Shown piece after piece: positions 34,801-44,884 of a stretch of DNA of 64,000 bases. Position numbers and translations under genes: made by a program. The stretch covers positions 1 to 64,000 of the forward strand of contig JAFCMP010000195.1 in assembly GCA_017506865.1 (NCBI GenBank). Direction: 5' to 3'. The notes under the pieces are model-generated. The model ran no database searches and was not told the origin of the DNA. It saw only the letters and a program-made list of their open reading frames with translations. This DNA comes from Tribonema minus. Lineage: Eukaryota; Sar; Xanthophyceae; Tribonematales; Tribonemataceae. Position 1 is the stretch's first letter. Each line of letters opens with the position of its first letter.

Positions 34801-35014
34801 TCAGATCCACATTGAGCTGAGCATATCGCTGGCGCGGGAGTTGGCGGAGCGCATCATGGCATACACACGTGGAGCGCGAATGCTGGGCTGTGTTGCGGCG
34901 CCGGTATCCAAACTCCCAGGGCACAGCGCAGACTAGGCTGCTGCGTTGACGCAAGCTTTTCGATTGCATAGGCAACCCGGCCTCCCTTGGGCCTTCATAA
35001 ATACAAGTCCATAC
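28827..35014 (+). mobile_element. Element B: non-LTR retrotransposon, sister of A
   Basis: Bounded by the exact 8-bp target duplication gtgcatag (28819-28826 and 35015-35022). At about 6.2 kb it extends further 5' than A and contains a plausible native ATG at 28943. The 3' end ataaatacaagtccatac is identical to that of A. The coding region is very similar to A throughout, so both copies are young. Inserted between genes. Confidence 0.9.
28943..34936 (+). pseudogene. Element B ORF with three frame lesions: OTU-like, RT, endonuclease
   Basis: The probable start MTETAPVTAM leads into a basic segment (KRSRRRGKHRRQ), then the OTU-like domain (about 29320-29940; Cys in GNGNCLIHTA, His in VGHFELLV). 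The usual acidic residue before Gly-x-Cys is Asn. Cys-rich fingers and a Pro/Ala linker follow. The RT has LDCENAFNSVD (about 32305), GCQQGDPLGP (about 32480) and FLDD (about 32625). A CPWRC...H...H knuckle and an endonuclease with YRADTVI and IVLDTSV (34260-34520) are C-terminal. Lesions relative to A: one base missing near 29154, a 26-bp insertion with a stop near 31893, and one base missing near 32092. The region 32210-34936 is open without interruption. Confidence 0.85.
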
Positions 35015-35094
35015 GTGCATAGCATGCGCACACCCGTGTGAGCTCAGAGGCTCATGCCATTACGTCTTGACAGGCATAAATAATGCGTCCCACA

Positions 35095-35454
35095 GTATCG
35101 CTATGCTGCTGGTCTGGGGGAGAACTTCAAGGTCAGGCACCACAGTGGCACCATGTGAATTCAAGTTGATCACGTTGGCAGTATTGTGCCATTAGTAATA
35201 CAGCAGTCGCACTGGGACACTTCTAACGTGTTCACAGTGACACATGTAGATTTTGGTTGCATATGCAACCTGGGACATCCAGCGTTTGGGCGTTGCCGCG
35301 CCCTAAGCGAGAATACTATCCAAGTACAAGACGCATACGGACGGCTGGACAGGCACTCGCAGCCATCAAGGAAATGCCAATATTGCATGCACTCGGCATA
35401 ATGCCCACGAGCAGGAGCGGGGAGACAGATGTATTGCATAAGGCTGGGCCTTGA
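35095..35454 (+). mobile_element. Degenerate A-family relic interrupted by a C-family 3' end
   Basis: 35097-35152, 35187-35210 and 35332-35454 align in order with the endonuclease end of A/B (ctatgctgctgg, ttgtgccatt, tacggacggctgg, gcataaggctgggcc). Between them, about 35215-35331 resembles the C tail instead (acatgtagatt, gcgccctaagcgagaa, agtacaag). The simplest reading is an old A-type fragment with a short 5'-truncated C-type insertion. Confidence 0.65.
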
Positions 35455-36018
35455 TTGCTGATTGTGGGGTCCTCACTGCGCTCTATATGTCGTTGACGCA
35501 GAAGCTATAGGAGCGATTGTGAACGTCCTTCTCAATAATAACATGATTTTTTGAGTTGTGCATCTCTATGCCATATACTTCGAAGTGTATACATAGCATA
35601 ATGCGCAATGCTATGTATGTGCTGGTGAGTGAACCTAGCGATGAAGGAACACTTGTCCACTGTTGCGTTTCTTCCTGCACTTCAAGGCTTTGCAGCATGA
35701 TGCCATCAATAATTCAACGGCAGGCAGATCAGGGTCTCCGAGCAAGCATCAACAAAGAGCAACAGTCACACTAGGCCGGGCTCAGGCTACTTGAAAATAT
35801 TGCATGGAGGCCGTAGTAGTGCGCGAATATTTCATAAATGTGTAGTGATGATGGTATATGGCATGTAAATAACCTAAGTGCACACCAAAGCTTTCAAACC
35901 TCTGCGCGCATCAGCTCAGCGGCTCCTGCGCCCGACGGATGGCAACAAGAGTAACACTGTGCTGCAACTAAATTCAGCAAGACATCTTCTACTACTCGTG
36001 CAATCGTTGACGGACACT
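35455..36018. other. Gene-free stretch downstream of the sulfotransferase
   Basis: No motif recognised. It should contain the 3' untranslated region of the minus-strand sulfotransferase. Confidence 0.4.
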
Positions 36019-36762
36019 TCAAGTGAGCCTGAGGCTCTCGCAGTCTCCAGAGGACCAGTTCTGACGGTGAAAGTCCCATTTGTGCTGACGCGTCCACGCC
36101 GGCACTGGGATGCCAAAGAGCAAGTAATCGTCTATGAAATACTGGAAGACGCGGCACGCAAGGTAAGGCGAATAGGCCTGTTGCACTGAGGCATCGGCAT
36201 GGAATGAGTGGTCCCAGTGCAGGCCGGCTCCATCAGAGCCCTCCTCTTGCATGAGTGGCGGGAAGCGCGTTTCAAACATCGGGACGTCCGCCGGGTCCAC
36301 ACCGACCTGTTGCAGAAGCTCAGACACCTCCGCACGAGACGTAGTGAGGTCCAGCCGCTTAACTGTCTGTATCTGGTCGATGATGCCGGTGAGGCCGCCG
36401 CAGAAGTCAACCTGCGGTCGCCAATGAGGGTTTACGATGCGGGGGCTTTGCCACAGGCGCTCGACGATTTGTGGGAAGTCGGGCGCCACTGACATGTGCA
36501 GAACGTCTGCACACATGCTCAGGTCACGAATGACACCTTTTTCGCACTTGGACTTCCACGCTGACAGGAAACGCACCAGCGGTTCCCTGTAGAAAACGGC
36601 CTTGTGCCAGGATGGGTTGTGTACCAACTCAGCAACCTGGGACACTGTCATGTTGTGGTAGAGGTAGTTGTTGAGGCCAAAAGCAACCTTGCCCTCTGCC
36701 ATCTGAGGGTCATAACGGGACCTGAGTGAACGGAAGAGCTGATTGAAGGCCGCGCTGTTGAC
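36019..36762 (-). CDS. Sulfotransferase exon 2: catalytic domain
   Basis: 247 codons and a stop, starting after ttgcag. Contains VFYREPLVRFLSAWKSKC, VNPHWRPQVDFCGG and the C-terminal FQYFIDDYLLFG. The frame is open throughout. Confidence 0.85.
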   Translation of the reverse strand, partial: VNSAAFNQLFRSLRSRYDPQMAEGKVAFGLNNYLYHNMTVSQVAELVHNPSWHKAVFYREPLVRFLSAWKSKCEKGVIRDLSMCADVLHMSVAPDFPQIVERLWQSPRIVNPHWRPQVDFCGGLTGIIDQIQTVKRLDLTTSRAEVSELLQQVGVDPADVPMFETRFPPLMQEEGSDGAGLHWDHSFHADASVQQAYSPYLACRVFQYFIDDYLLFGIPVPAWTRQHKWDFHRQNWSSGDCESLRLT

Positions 36763-39700
36763 CTGCAAGCACGCAAATAGGCCAAACACGTCACGATTGA
36801 GTAGCTTGGCGAATGCATCACTTGGCAATTCCACTGGTAGTGGTACTGTGGCACATCAAACTTACCAATGTTCTGTTCAAAGTGCGTCGGAGTCCTTGCA
36901 AGTGACCTGAAGTTAATGTCATCCGCCAGCGATTGTTTGAGAAAACATTCAGTTTTAAAGAGTTGGGTGGGCGCACAAGTTAAAGTTGTCAATTATGTCA
37001 TGCAGCACATGACAACTCAAGTTGAATGAAAAGGAATCAAAAGCTCGTAGAGCTCTAGGTGACAAGGGTTGGTTAGCCGCGAGTGCCTTCCACCAATAAT
37101 GGAAATGAATCAAAAGATCGTAGAGCTCTAGTTACTTTTAAAAAAGATGATGATGAGACTCTGGTCTAATACAGTAACTATTGCAGTAACTACGTCAGAC
37201 AGTTTACTGCACTATACACACACACACCACTGGCATACACACATGCATGTCGCAACGGTTGTCATGTGATTCAATTATTCAACAAAACCTTCAGTAATTG
37301 ATTTGATTCATTTCGTGGTCACGTAAATGACATTGTGAGTAACAACACAGTATCACTGTCTGATTCAACAGTTTCAATGTGCTATTCACGAGAGTTGCGC
37401 TTCATAAGATGTATACTACTTGACGTCAAAGATGATGACGCCGGCTGTTTGTTGAACATAGACAATAAGCCCTTGTTTGGTGGACTAGCGCGGCATGTAA
37501 AGGCTGTCAGCTGCTCCCTGCCAGGAGCACGGCGGTCAAGCCCTCCATGCGTTTATTTGTAGTGACGACAATTATTATGGGCACTTGTCAGTACGAGCTC
37601 ATGAGGTACTGCAGCGCTTGTCTCGCCGCTGCTGCTACTTGCCATGGTTGCGTTTGTGCTGCTCTTGGCATCGCCATCTCGAGTCAGCTCCGCCTTGCAG
37701 CACAAAGTGTCCATGCGCAGTTGTGTGACTGACACATCTGCGGGTGTGCCTCTGAGTCATCTGGCAGTAAGCGTCCCTGCCGCCGCCGCAACAGCAGCAG
37801 CTGCCTCGCACGACGTGCTTAACGCCGCCGCACTATTGACCTCTGCTTTTGCTGCCAGTGGTGCAGCAACGTGACTCTCAGCGCAGCCGCCATCGCTGAG
37901 CTGCAATGCGCTGCTGCTACCTCCGCCCAAGTAAAGTGCAGGCACTTGTGGCACGTACCCACCGCCAAAGAAGTGGGCGGGCGCGCGCATCACACCCGCC
38001 GCTGAAGAAAGCGCAGGCGCGCGGTGCGCGCCGGTCGCCACAATGGGCACACTGTTAGGCCTGTGTGGCGTGCCTGTCTCCAGAAGCCTGGCCTCCGAGA
38101 GTCTGAGAGGGGCGCAGTTGGGCACAGCGCACCCGTCGCCAGAAAGCGTGTGGCACGCACAATGTGCCAACCGTCAGGATGCGGTCTTGACACGCGGGAA
38201 GTGCCGATTGCCAGAGCAGCGCGCAGGCATTGCCAATGCCGCTGCAACAGCACTGAGTCTAGTTGCCACTGCCTGCGCCCACAACCGCCGCCGTCGTCTT
38301 CTACTGCCGCACATGCCAACGGTGCTACATGGCAGCAAGGCCTGACAGGCTTGGCTGGCAGCACAGCCGTCAGCATGCGTGATACTGTGTCATGATATGA
38401 AGATATGGACTGCGATGCTGTCGGACTCCATCATATCTTTGATCATCTGACCTCAAACTGCATGCACACTGAGTTCAAGTCCGTTTGGAGTGCAGGTGAG
38501 TCAGTATAAAACCTGCCTCTGGTGTTGGCGTGCTTGCCCGGCCGCTTCTGAAAGAGTTAGCGTACTACTGGTAGGGCAGTAAATATTGCCACCAGTTCCT
38601 CCGTCGAAGACGCCGGCGCGCATCAATGTCGTCACACCCGCAGCATGCGCCGCAGCTGGCGGCGCCGCTACAACTGCAGCACTCCGTCATGGCGTTGGTG
38701 TGTGTGCGCCGCGCGTCGGCGCTGACACGCCAGCAGCAATCGCTGCAGCTGGTGCGGCGCCCGTGGGTGCCGCTGCCATGGCAGCGTTCAGCTGTGCGTC
38801 AGCTGCTGGGGCGGCGCTCAAAGGCGCCACTGGTGGCACCGCAGAAGCTACTAGTACGCGCGCTGTGTGCGCCCAGGCGTATCGGCTATGTCGTACAGGC
38901 GTCGATACGTCTGGACGCACAGCTGCAGCTGGCGCGGCGCTGGCAGGCACTGCTGCTGCCGCACTGGCAGCGTCTCTCATTGTCGTTGGGGGGAGGCCAT
39001 CACTTCCCCCCCAGCGACACTTACTAATAGTCTAGTAGGCGCTCCGAGACTCAGTGCTCCCCCCACTGGCAGCCAGGAGTGGGCTGGGGGTCGCACTCTT
39101 ATGTGCCCCTTTTACAGTCACGGTTGTGGCTGTACTTTAGCTGAGCCAGCCCCGTAGGTATTGTAACCCCTGCCACCGCCACCATGGGCAGAGTTTCTGC
39201 CACACTGACCCTGGTGCAAGAAGGTGTTGTCACAGTGACTGTTGAGGGCGCGCACATTGTCAAGTAATACCTGGGTAAAATGCCCTCAGGCTGCTGCTTG
39301 CTGTGCGGGCGCAACATTTTGTACTTGTGGGCATCGCGCACTTGCGGCTGTCCAACCATTGCAGCGGTTTGCTGTGCGGTGACTGTGTGATTGGCGCTTG
39401 CTGGTGCCGCCAAAAAAGTCGCGTGCACCGCAGCTGGTGCGGCTTTCGCAGGCGCCGCTGCTATCACAGCTCTCCTTGGTGCTGCTGCTTCTTGTACAGT
39501 AACTGTTGCTGCTACTAGTACAGTAACTGTAGACTACTAGTAGTAGTACTGTAATATATGCCCGACGTTTGCCGCTGGCGTTGCTGCGGCAGCTGCGCAT
39601 GCCGCAAGGGCTGCGGCGCCCAGGCGCCGCTGCCGACACAGCACTCTGTTGTGCAGGTGCTGCTTAGGTGGCGCCCTGCAGCTGCTGCACTGCTGCACAA

Positions 39701-42700
39701 GCTATGCGCGTTACAGTTGCCGCGGCGCCCGCAGGCGCCGCTGCTGCTGCAGCGCTTCGTGATGCCGCTGGTGCGTGCACGGCGCACGCCGGCACCGCCA
39801 CACCAGCAACGGATTCACAAAGTAACTGTTACAGTACTTACTAATAGTCTGATGTGTTGCCAATAATAAATAATACAGTAGTGGTGGAAGTGCCGCAGCG
39901 GCAAGCATTCGGCAGCCCCAACACTTTCCAAAAAAGTTCATGATCATTATAGTACTAGATATCATATAGTAGCTGCTGTGCTATGATATAATTCCTCTGT
40001 AACGGTTTCAGTAAATTAGCCAGTTGACATTAAAATGCAACTTCAAGGGCAAATATGGCGGCATGCACTGCACAGAATGTCCGGTAAGTTATCAGCACTT
40101 CGGAAATACTATTTGGGTAATACAGAGATCAGTAGATTTACCACGAGCCTACAGAGTATAAGACTTGCTTGCGCGTGTGCACGGTTGGACCTCGAAACTG
40201 CCCCGTTTGCGCAACAAACACATCAGCGACCGCATTTCACGATCCTATCATCAGGCCTGCTTATTGCCGGTTGTGCACCGAGTCCCCATAACGGTGCAGT
40301 TTGTGTTGGTCATCCTCCGAGCCTCAAGTTGTTGTGCTCCACAATGAGATTGTAGACAATCGAACACACCATATGAAGATATCATTATGGTCTGCCATTT
40401 GAAGTCATTGTAGACCTCCTGCGTGCCTGCGCAGCCTGGAGCATGCAATGCTACCGCATCACGACAATGTTGCGCCTTTATGTGCCACACTGTTGTATGC
40501 AATGCTGGGGCGCTCATCGCCATCCAGCACAGCTTGACTGCACAGAGTGTTGCCATCCTGGTCATTTTGATAACAAATGCCACGTCATGTTGAAGTGTAC
40601 GATGCTCAACGTCGTCACAGCTACAGCTCTCACCTTCTTGGCGTGCACACAGCACTTAGAAATTATGAAGCATGTGCTGGTCAGAAAGCATTGCCTTCGA
40701 TTGCCTAACCATATAAACGGCAGTATTGAGCTTGGCTCAGCGAAAAAAGGCGCTCCACTAAGTCTCGACGCAGACAGCATGAGCCCAAGCACGGCACTGC
40801 AGCAGAATCTGATTCAGCGCTGATCAGCAACACCCGACACCGCCTCCAGCGTCGCGCCAGCGATGGTTGGAGGCTTGCCATGGCTGCAGCCTTGTTGCTG
40901 CATTCGATGTGACGCGACAACGCACCACGAGGAAGCCTGTCGCCAGTGCGCTTCACTAACTATATGAACTAATAAAGGCTAGCTCCACTGCCACTGGTGT
41001 AGCACAGATCTCCTCAAAGACTTCCATCGGTCAGCAAAAGATTGTTGGTCGTTGAAGTTCAAACTTGCAGTTTTGAACTGAATCTTGACGTTTTGGCTTC
41101 GTCGCAGACCCAAACCCTTGAGTTGAGGGAGTGCTAACAGTCGCAGGGGCCAATTTCCGAAAAACAAATTGTGCATGTAACAGATTTCAAGTTCAACTTG
41201 GAGTTGTCTTTCGCTCGTATCATATGAGGCATGGTTATTGGTGGAAGGCCTTCACTTTGACGGCTAACCGCACCGTGACCTTGTCACTTAGAGCTCTACC
41301 ATCTCCAGATTCGTTTCCATGCTGTCTACATGAACGCAGCCACAAATTGAATTATTTAGAGTCCGGCAGATTTGAAGGCGGAGGTCTCACTGACAGACTC
41401 AAGCCATAACCCTTCACCCATGTTACTAACTTACTAATAGGGTGATGATGAGTGAAAAACACTAGTGAAAATAACAACAATGAGTCATTATGATTACATC
41501 ATGACAATATATCTATACACACTGTGGCATAATAACGATCAATTAGACAGTCCAAGTGAATCGGCAACGGATGGTTCTGAATCAGCAGGCATACCGATTA
41601 TAACTAGTGAACACCGAGTATATTATACTCGGTGTTAGTCTAATTACTAATTAGACTAAGTGAATGACTAACAATTGGTTCAGCAGGCATCCCGAGCTGT
41701 GAACCAACTGAATCAGATTTCAAGGTACCATATTAGCTATAATCTTAAAAGCCCATGATGCAAGCTTTTTATAAATAAGAGCGAAAAAAGGGGGGTGGGG
41801 CGCCATTAATGGAGAAAAAAGGGGTGGGGTGCATTTATGTTTGAGCCATTTTCAAAGTTAGCTCGTCTATCACTATCATGAGGTGCCAGCATGCTTCTAA
41901 ACCGCTCCTGAAACCGGTTCAACTTTCAGAAAGCCAGCTGCTGCTTCAGCGAGAGCCTTCAGTTTCTGTGAATTTTTGCTAACTCAATTATTGTTAGCTG
42001 GCTTTCTGTCTGCTCTGCACGTTGCGGACAGTGCATGCATGCGCACACACAATGTGGTGATGTAGCATGAGTCACTGAGTGTGCAGAGTACACGTACGCA
42101 GAGGATACATGCTGCGTATGCATGAAAAAAAGGGGGGGGGGGGGCACATTTTTATGAGTGAAAAAAAAGGGTGGGGCATCATTTTGTGAGGGCTGGGCTT
42201 ATAAACTCATCCAAAATTCCTCCATGGGCTTAATTATTAGAGTGTGACAACTATTGCTATAGTTAGTTATTCGGTATTGTTGCTCGACCATTCGTTAGTT
42301 ATTCGTTAGTTATTCACTGTTTAATATATATATTAGTTACTATAGTATTTATCATTGCTGCTGTATTCTACCAGTGATGCCTACCATCCTGGGATGAGGG
42401 TAGCGTTCGAAAGAAGCTACTTTTCCCTCTCGGACTTGCAAGCATCGCGATCACGTTCTTACAAGTTGCTGCAGCTCTGTCGGAGTCGTTAGAATGCTAA
42501 TTTTTGCACAATCATTGGTTACAACTTCAAAACCAACAACAACTTCATGTTGAACTTCAAGCGGAACTTGGACTTGGAGAAACAGTGTGCAGGTGTGCAT
42601 TTGTCAAGCTGAGGAGCTCAGAGTGGGCGGCCGACTAGTATGAAAGCAAGCACTTGAAAGCCAGCACTCGACGTGTGCCTCCGTGCAAACACTCGGCTTT

Positions 42701-44038
42701 CGTGCCCCCGTGCAAGTTTTGTCTTCATACTGTAGCCATGCTTATGCAAGCATAGCAAAACTCGTGAAAGGGTCAAGCAGCGGTGGCGGTACGCTTTTGG
42801 CACACCATCGCATTCATACGTGCCGCCATCATCGTCACACGGTGCAGCCGGGCTCGTGTAAACGAGCTGCAGAGCATTGGCACAAAAAATGCAAAACAAC
42901 GAATTCGCCTCGAGCGCTCTCATTAGTTATTCGTTATACAACGAACAACTGAAACTAACGAAAGCAACGCGTTGTTTTATAATTCGTTAGCACACTCTAC
43001 AATTATAGATAATGCGGTAGTCTGCTATAATAGCAATAGTTGTGCAACTCTACCTAGTAGTAGTACGGTACACTACTGTAACGACACTTACTCTAGTAGT
43101 AGACTCCTCAGGCGTACGTCCGATTTGGAAAGCGTCACGTCATGCCAGCACGTCAGTAATTCAAATCAACTTCCAAACTGTTTAACATGCTATCAGATCA
43201 AATCTTAACGTGTCATCTGAATCACATTCATCATCATGATACCATTTGTTTATGCATTGAGTCGTCAGCGTCACTGACTCACGGCATTCATGGACAACTC
43301 GAAATTCTTTGACGTCAATCATGGACAACTCGAAATTCTTTGACGTCAATTCATTTTCATAACATGTTTTCTTGTCATTACGATCTGCTTTATAACTTCA
43401 AGATCACCCTGGCATCCATTTCGTGGTCATGGCTGACTTGATCATACAGCCAAATTTTGATAACATGTTTTCTTGCCATTACTATACTGCTTTATAACTT
43501 CAAGATCACCCTGGCATCCATTTCATGATCATGGCTGACTTGATCATACAGCCAAATGCATATTATGAGATGTCACTTCCTGTGTCTGTCGCCGCAGCAG
43601 TGGCCTGAAACTCACCTTGGCGATGAAGCAGAACATGAGCTTATGTTCCGGCACGATTATCCAGTGATCCATCAGGTCTCCAGGGATCCAGGCTGCATCG
43701 TTGTTCGATTCGTCAGTAGTGGTGACTGTGACTGTCCTTGACTCATCGGAGTCCGATGTTGGGTCGCCGAAGATGTTGCCGACAGTTCGCGTCGCCCTTG
43801 CCGAATGGACAGGCTGTGGCTCGGCACCGAAGCGCTCACCGACAAATACGCTGCTTGCCTCCTGTTGCGAAACATCTGCGTTGCCCTGAGCGTCCAGGAG
43901 AAAGCCAGCATGGCGCACGCCCTTTGAGTTGTCGGCTGCGTGCTGACTCCGCGTTGTCTGCAGCGCTGCAGCCAGCAGCACTGACACCATCAGAGCCCAA
44001 GAGCTGCACATGCCTCGTCCCCTCCTCCTCGCCGGCAT
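36019..44038 (-). CDS. Carbohydrate sulfotransferase (Sulfotransfer_2 type), two exons
   Basis: 388 residues from exons 44038-43616 and 36762-36019, split by a 6.85-kb phase-0 intron. It transfers sulfate from PAPS to a glycan in the secretory pathway. Residues 11-32 are a signal peptide or signal anchor (WALMVSVLLAAALQ), which fits a Golgi type II or secreted protein. The 5'-phosphosulfate site is LMFCFIAK141 joined across the intron to VNSAAFNQLF. The 3'-phosphate site is YREPLVRFLSAW (Arg200, Ser208). HWRPQ and a following Cys match the family core. Met at 44011 (MCSSWALM) is an alternative start. It is head-to-head with the sulfatase gene. The sugar acceptor cannot be deduced. Confidence 0.8.
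37026..37102 (+). repeat. Dispersed repeat R1, copy 1 (plus a partial copy to 37133)
   Basis: Begins aatcaaaagctcgtagagct and ends gtgccttccaccaataa, with ggttagccgc between. The first half recurs at once at 37103-37133. Related copies lie at 41230-41321 (reverse) and 56223-56298. Confidence 0.75.
37590..39855. repeat. GC-rich, Ala-codon-like degenerate blocks in the sulfotransferase intron
   Basis: Several blocks (about 37590-37870, 38590-39035, 39560-39845) are rich in gcngcn triplets and read as Ala-rich peptides in more than one frame. Two end in the same acttactaatagtct (39019 and 39837). The frames are not conserved between blocks, so I read them as decayed repeats rather than exons. 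Confidence 0.4.
41230..41321 (-). repeat. Dispersed repeat R1, copy 2 (reverse)
   Basis: The reverse complement starts catggaaacgaat, contains gtagagctctaagtgacaag and ggttagccg, and ends ccttccaccaataacc. Confidence 0.75.
41610..41636. repeat. Perfect 13-bp hairpin, 1-nt loop
   Basis: aacaccgagtata, one t, then its exact reverse complement. It is followed by the smaller palindrome ctaattactaattag (41639-41653) and set between two direct cagcaggcat repeats (41584 and 41683). Confidence 0.85.
41738..42247. mobile_element. Short TIR element related to E1 (about 0.5 kb)
   Basis: The left end ttaaaagcccatg and right end ccatgggcttaattatta are inverted. Inside, gagcgaaaaaaggggggtgg and a matching ccaccc/aaaaagggtgggg pair repeat the arrangement of E1 (53313-55192). 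The interior also aligns with E1 around caatgtggtgatgtagcatgag. It is non-coding, so a non-autonomous copy. Its outermost bases have decayed, so the limits are approximate. Confidence 0.7.
43288..43349. repeat. 31-bp tandem duplication
   Basis: Two exact units starting tcatggacaactcgaaattc at 43288 and 43319. Confidence 0.9.
43359..43556. repeat. About 101-bp tandem duplication
   Basis: Units starting ataacatgttttcttg at 43359 and 43460 run to catacagccaaat with few differences. They lie about 60-260 bp inside the sulfotransferase intron and do not include the exon edge. Confidence 0.9.
43616..44038 (-). CDS. Sulfotransferase exon 1: signal segment and first half of PAPS site
   Basis: 141 codons ending FCFIAK|gtgagt. 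After the hydrophobic segment comes a Ser/Thr/Asp-rich stem (about 35-120), as in Golgi glycan sulfotransferases. Confidence 0.75.
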
Positions 44039-44463
44039 ATGTGACTTGCTGGTTTTGCTATTGCTATTGCTGTTATCTATTGCTAACTCATGATTGCAAC
44101 CAGAAAAAACTCGCCGATGCGACGCCTAGGGGAAAGGCTTTTGATGGCCGTTTTTTTTTTTCAGAGGGTCTCCGTACATGATGCATGATGTGATGTGCGT
44201 AAGGTCTGTTCATAGTCTGCCGCTGGTGCTGATACAGTAGCAGGTTAACAGCAGGGCGCATCATATGATTTGAGTAACCCTGTCCAAAAAGTCGATTTCT
44301 CCGGTGCGGGCGCAGCCAGAGCCCCAAGCGATATCACGAAGAGGTTTGACACCGTGCTGCATGCATACGCAGCAGTTAAGTGCCATGAAGCTACGCTGAC
44401 GGCATCGTGTGCGGCCTGAGGGCGCGGGGGTCGATAACATTGCGAACTGTGGCGAGCAACACG
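44039..44463. promoter_or_regulatory. Shared 425-bp divergent promoter region (inferred)
   Basis: Lies between the two start codons of the head-to-head sulfotransferase and sulfatase genes, so both promoters must be here or overlap the 5' ends. I see no clear TATA box. A poly-T run ending in cag (44150-44163) could be a 3' splice site of a 5'-UTR intron. Confidence 0.5.
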
Positions 44464-44884
44464 ATGGGGGAGCTTCTGGAGTTTATCGCTGTGGCTCTCC
44501 TTCTCTTGGTGCACTTGTCGGAGCACGCGGGCGCCTCGCAGCCGGAGCCGGAGCTGGCGGTGGAGCTCGCCAGATTGCGCAGGCGCCCACACCTGATTAC
44601 TATACTCGTAGACGACTGGGGTTTCAACAACTGGGGATACCACGCAAACACTACCGCAAGTAAGCCAGAGGTGTCAACCCCTAATCTGGACAGCCTAGCG
44701 AGCGGTGGCGCAGTCCTGGACAGGCACTATGTTGCTTGCGTCTGCACCCCTTCACGCGCAGCGTATCAAGTGGGCCGAAACCCGCTGCACGTGACCGCAG
44801 ACCTCGCTCATGCCTCAAGGTTCAACAGCGGGGACACGATCTCAGGTTTTCCTGGGATCCCAACTGAAATGACGGGCATAGCAG
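44464..44884 (+). CDS. Sulfatase exon 1: signal peptide, metal site, formylglycine motif
   Basis: Carries PHLITILVDDWGF, STPNLDSLASGG and VCTPSRAAYQVGR. Ends TGIA plus one base at gcag|gcaagt, a consensus GC-type donor. This gives TGIAEKLASAGYATHFVGKW with exon 2, whereas the GT two bases further would break the frame. Confidence 0.8.

Noticed and set aside
38586-39035. 149-codon Ala-rich frame in the sulfotransferase intron
   Set aside because: Low complexity, frame not conserved in the sister block at 39.6 kb, no splice or start context.
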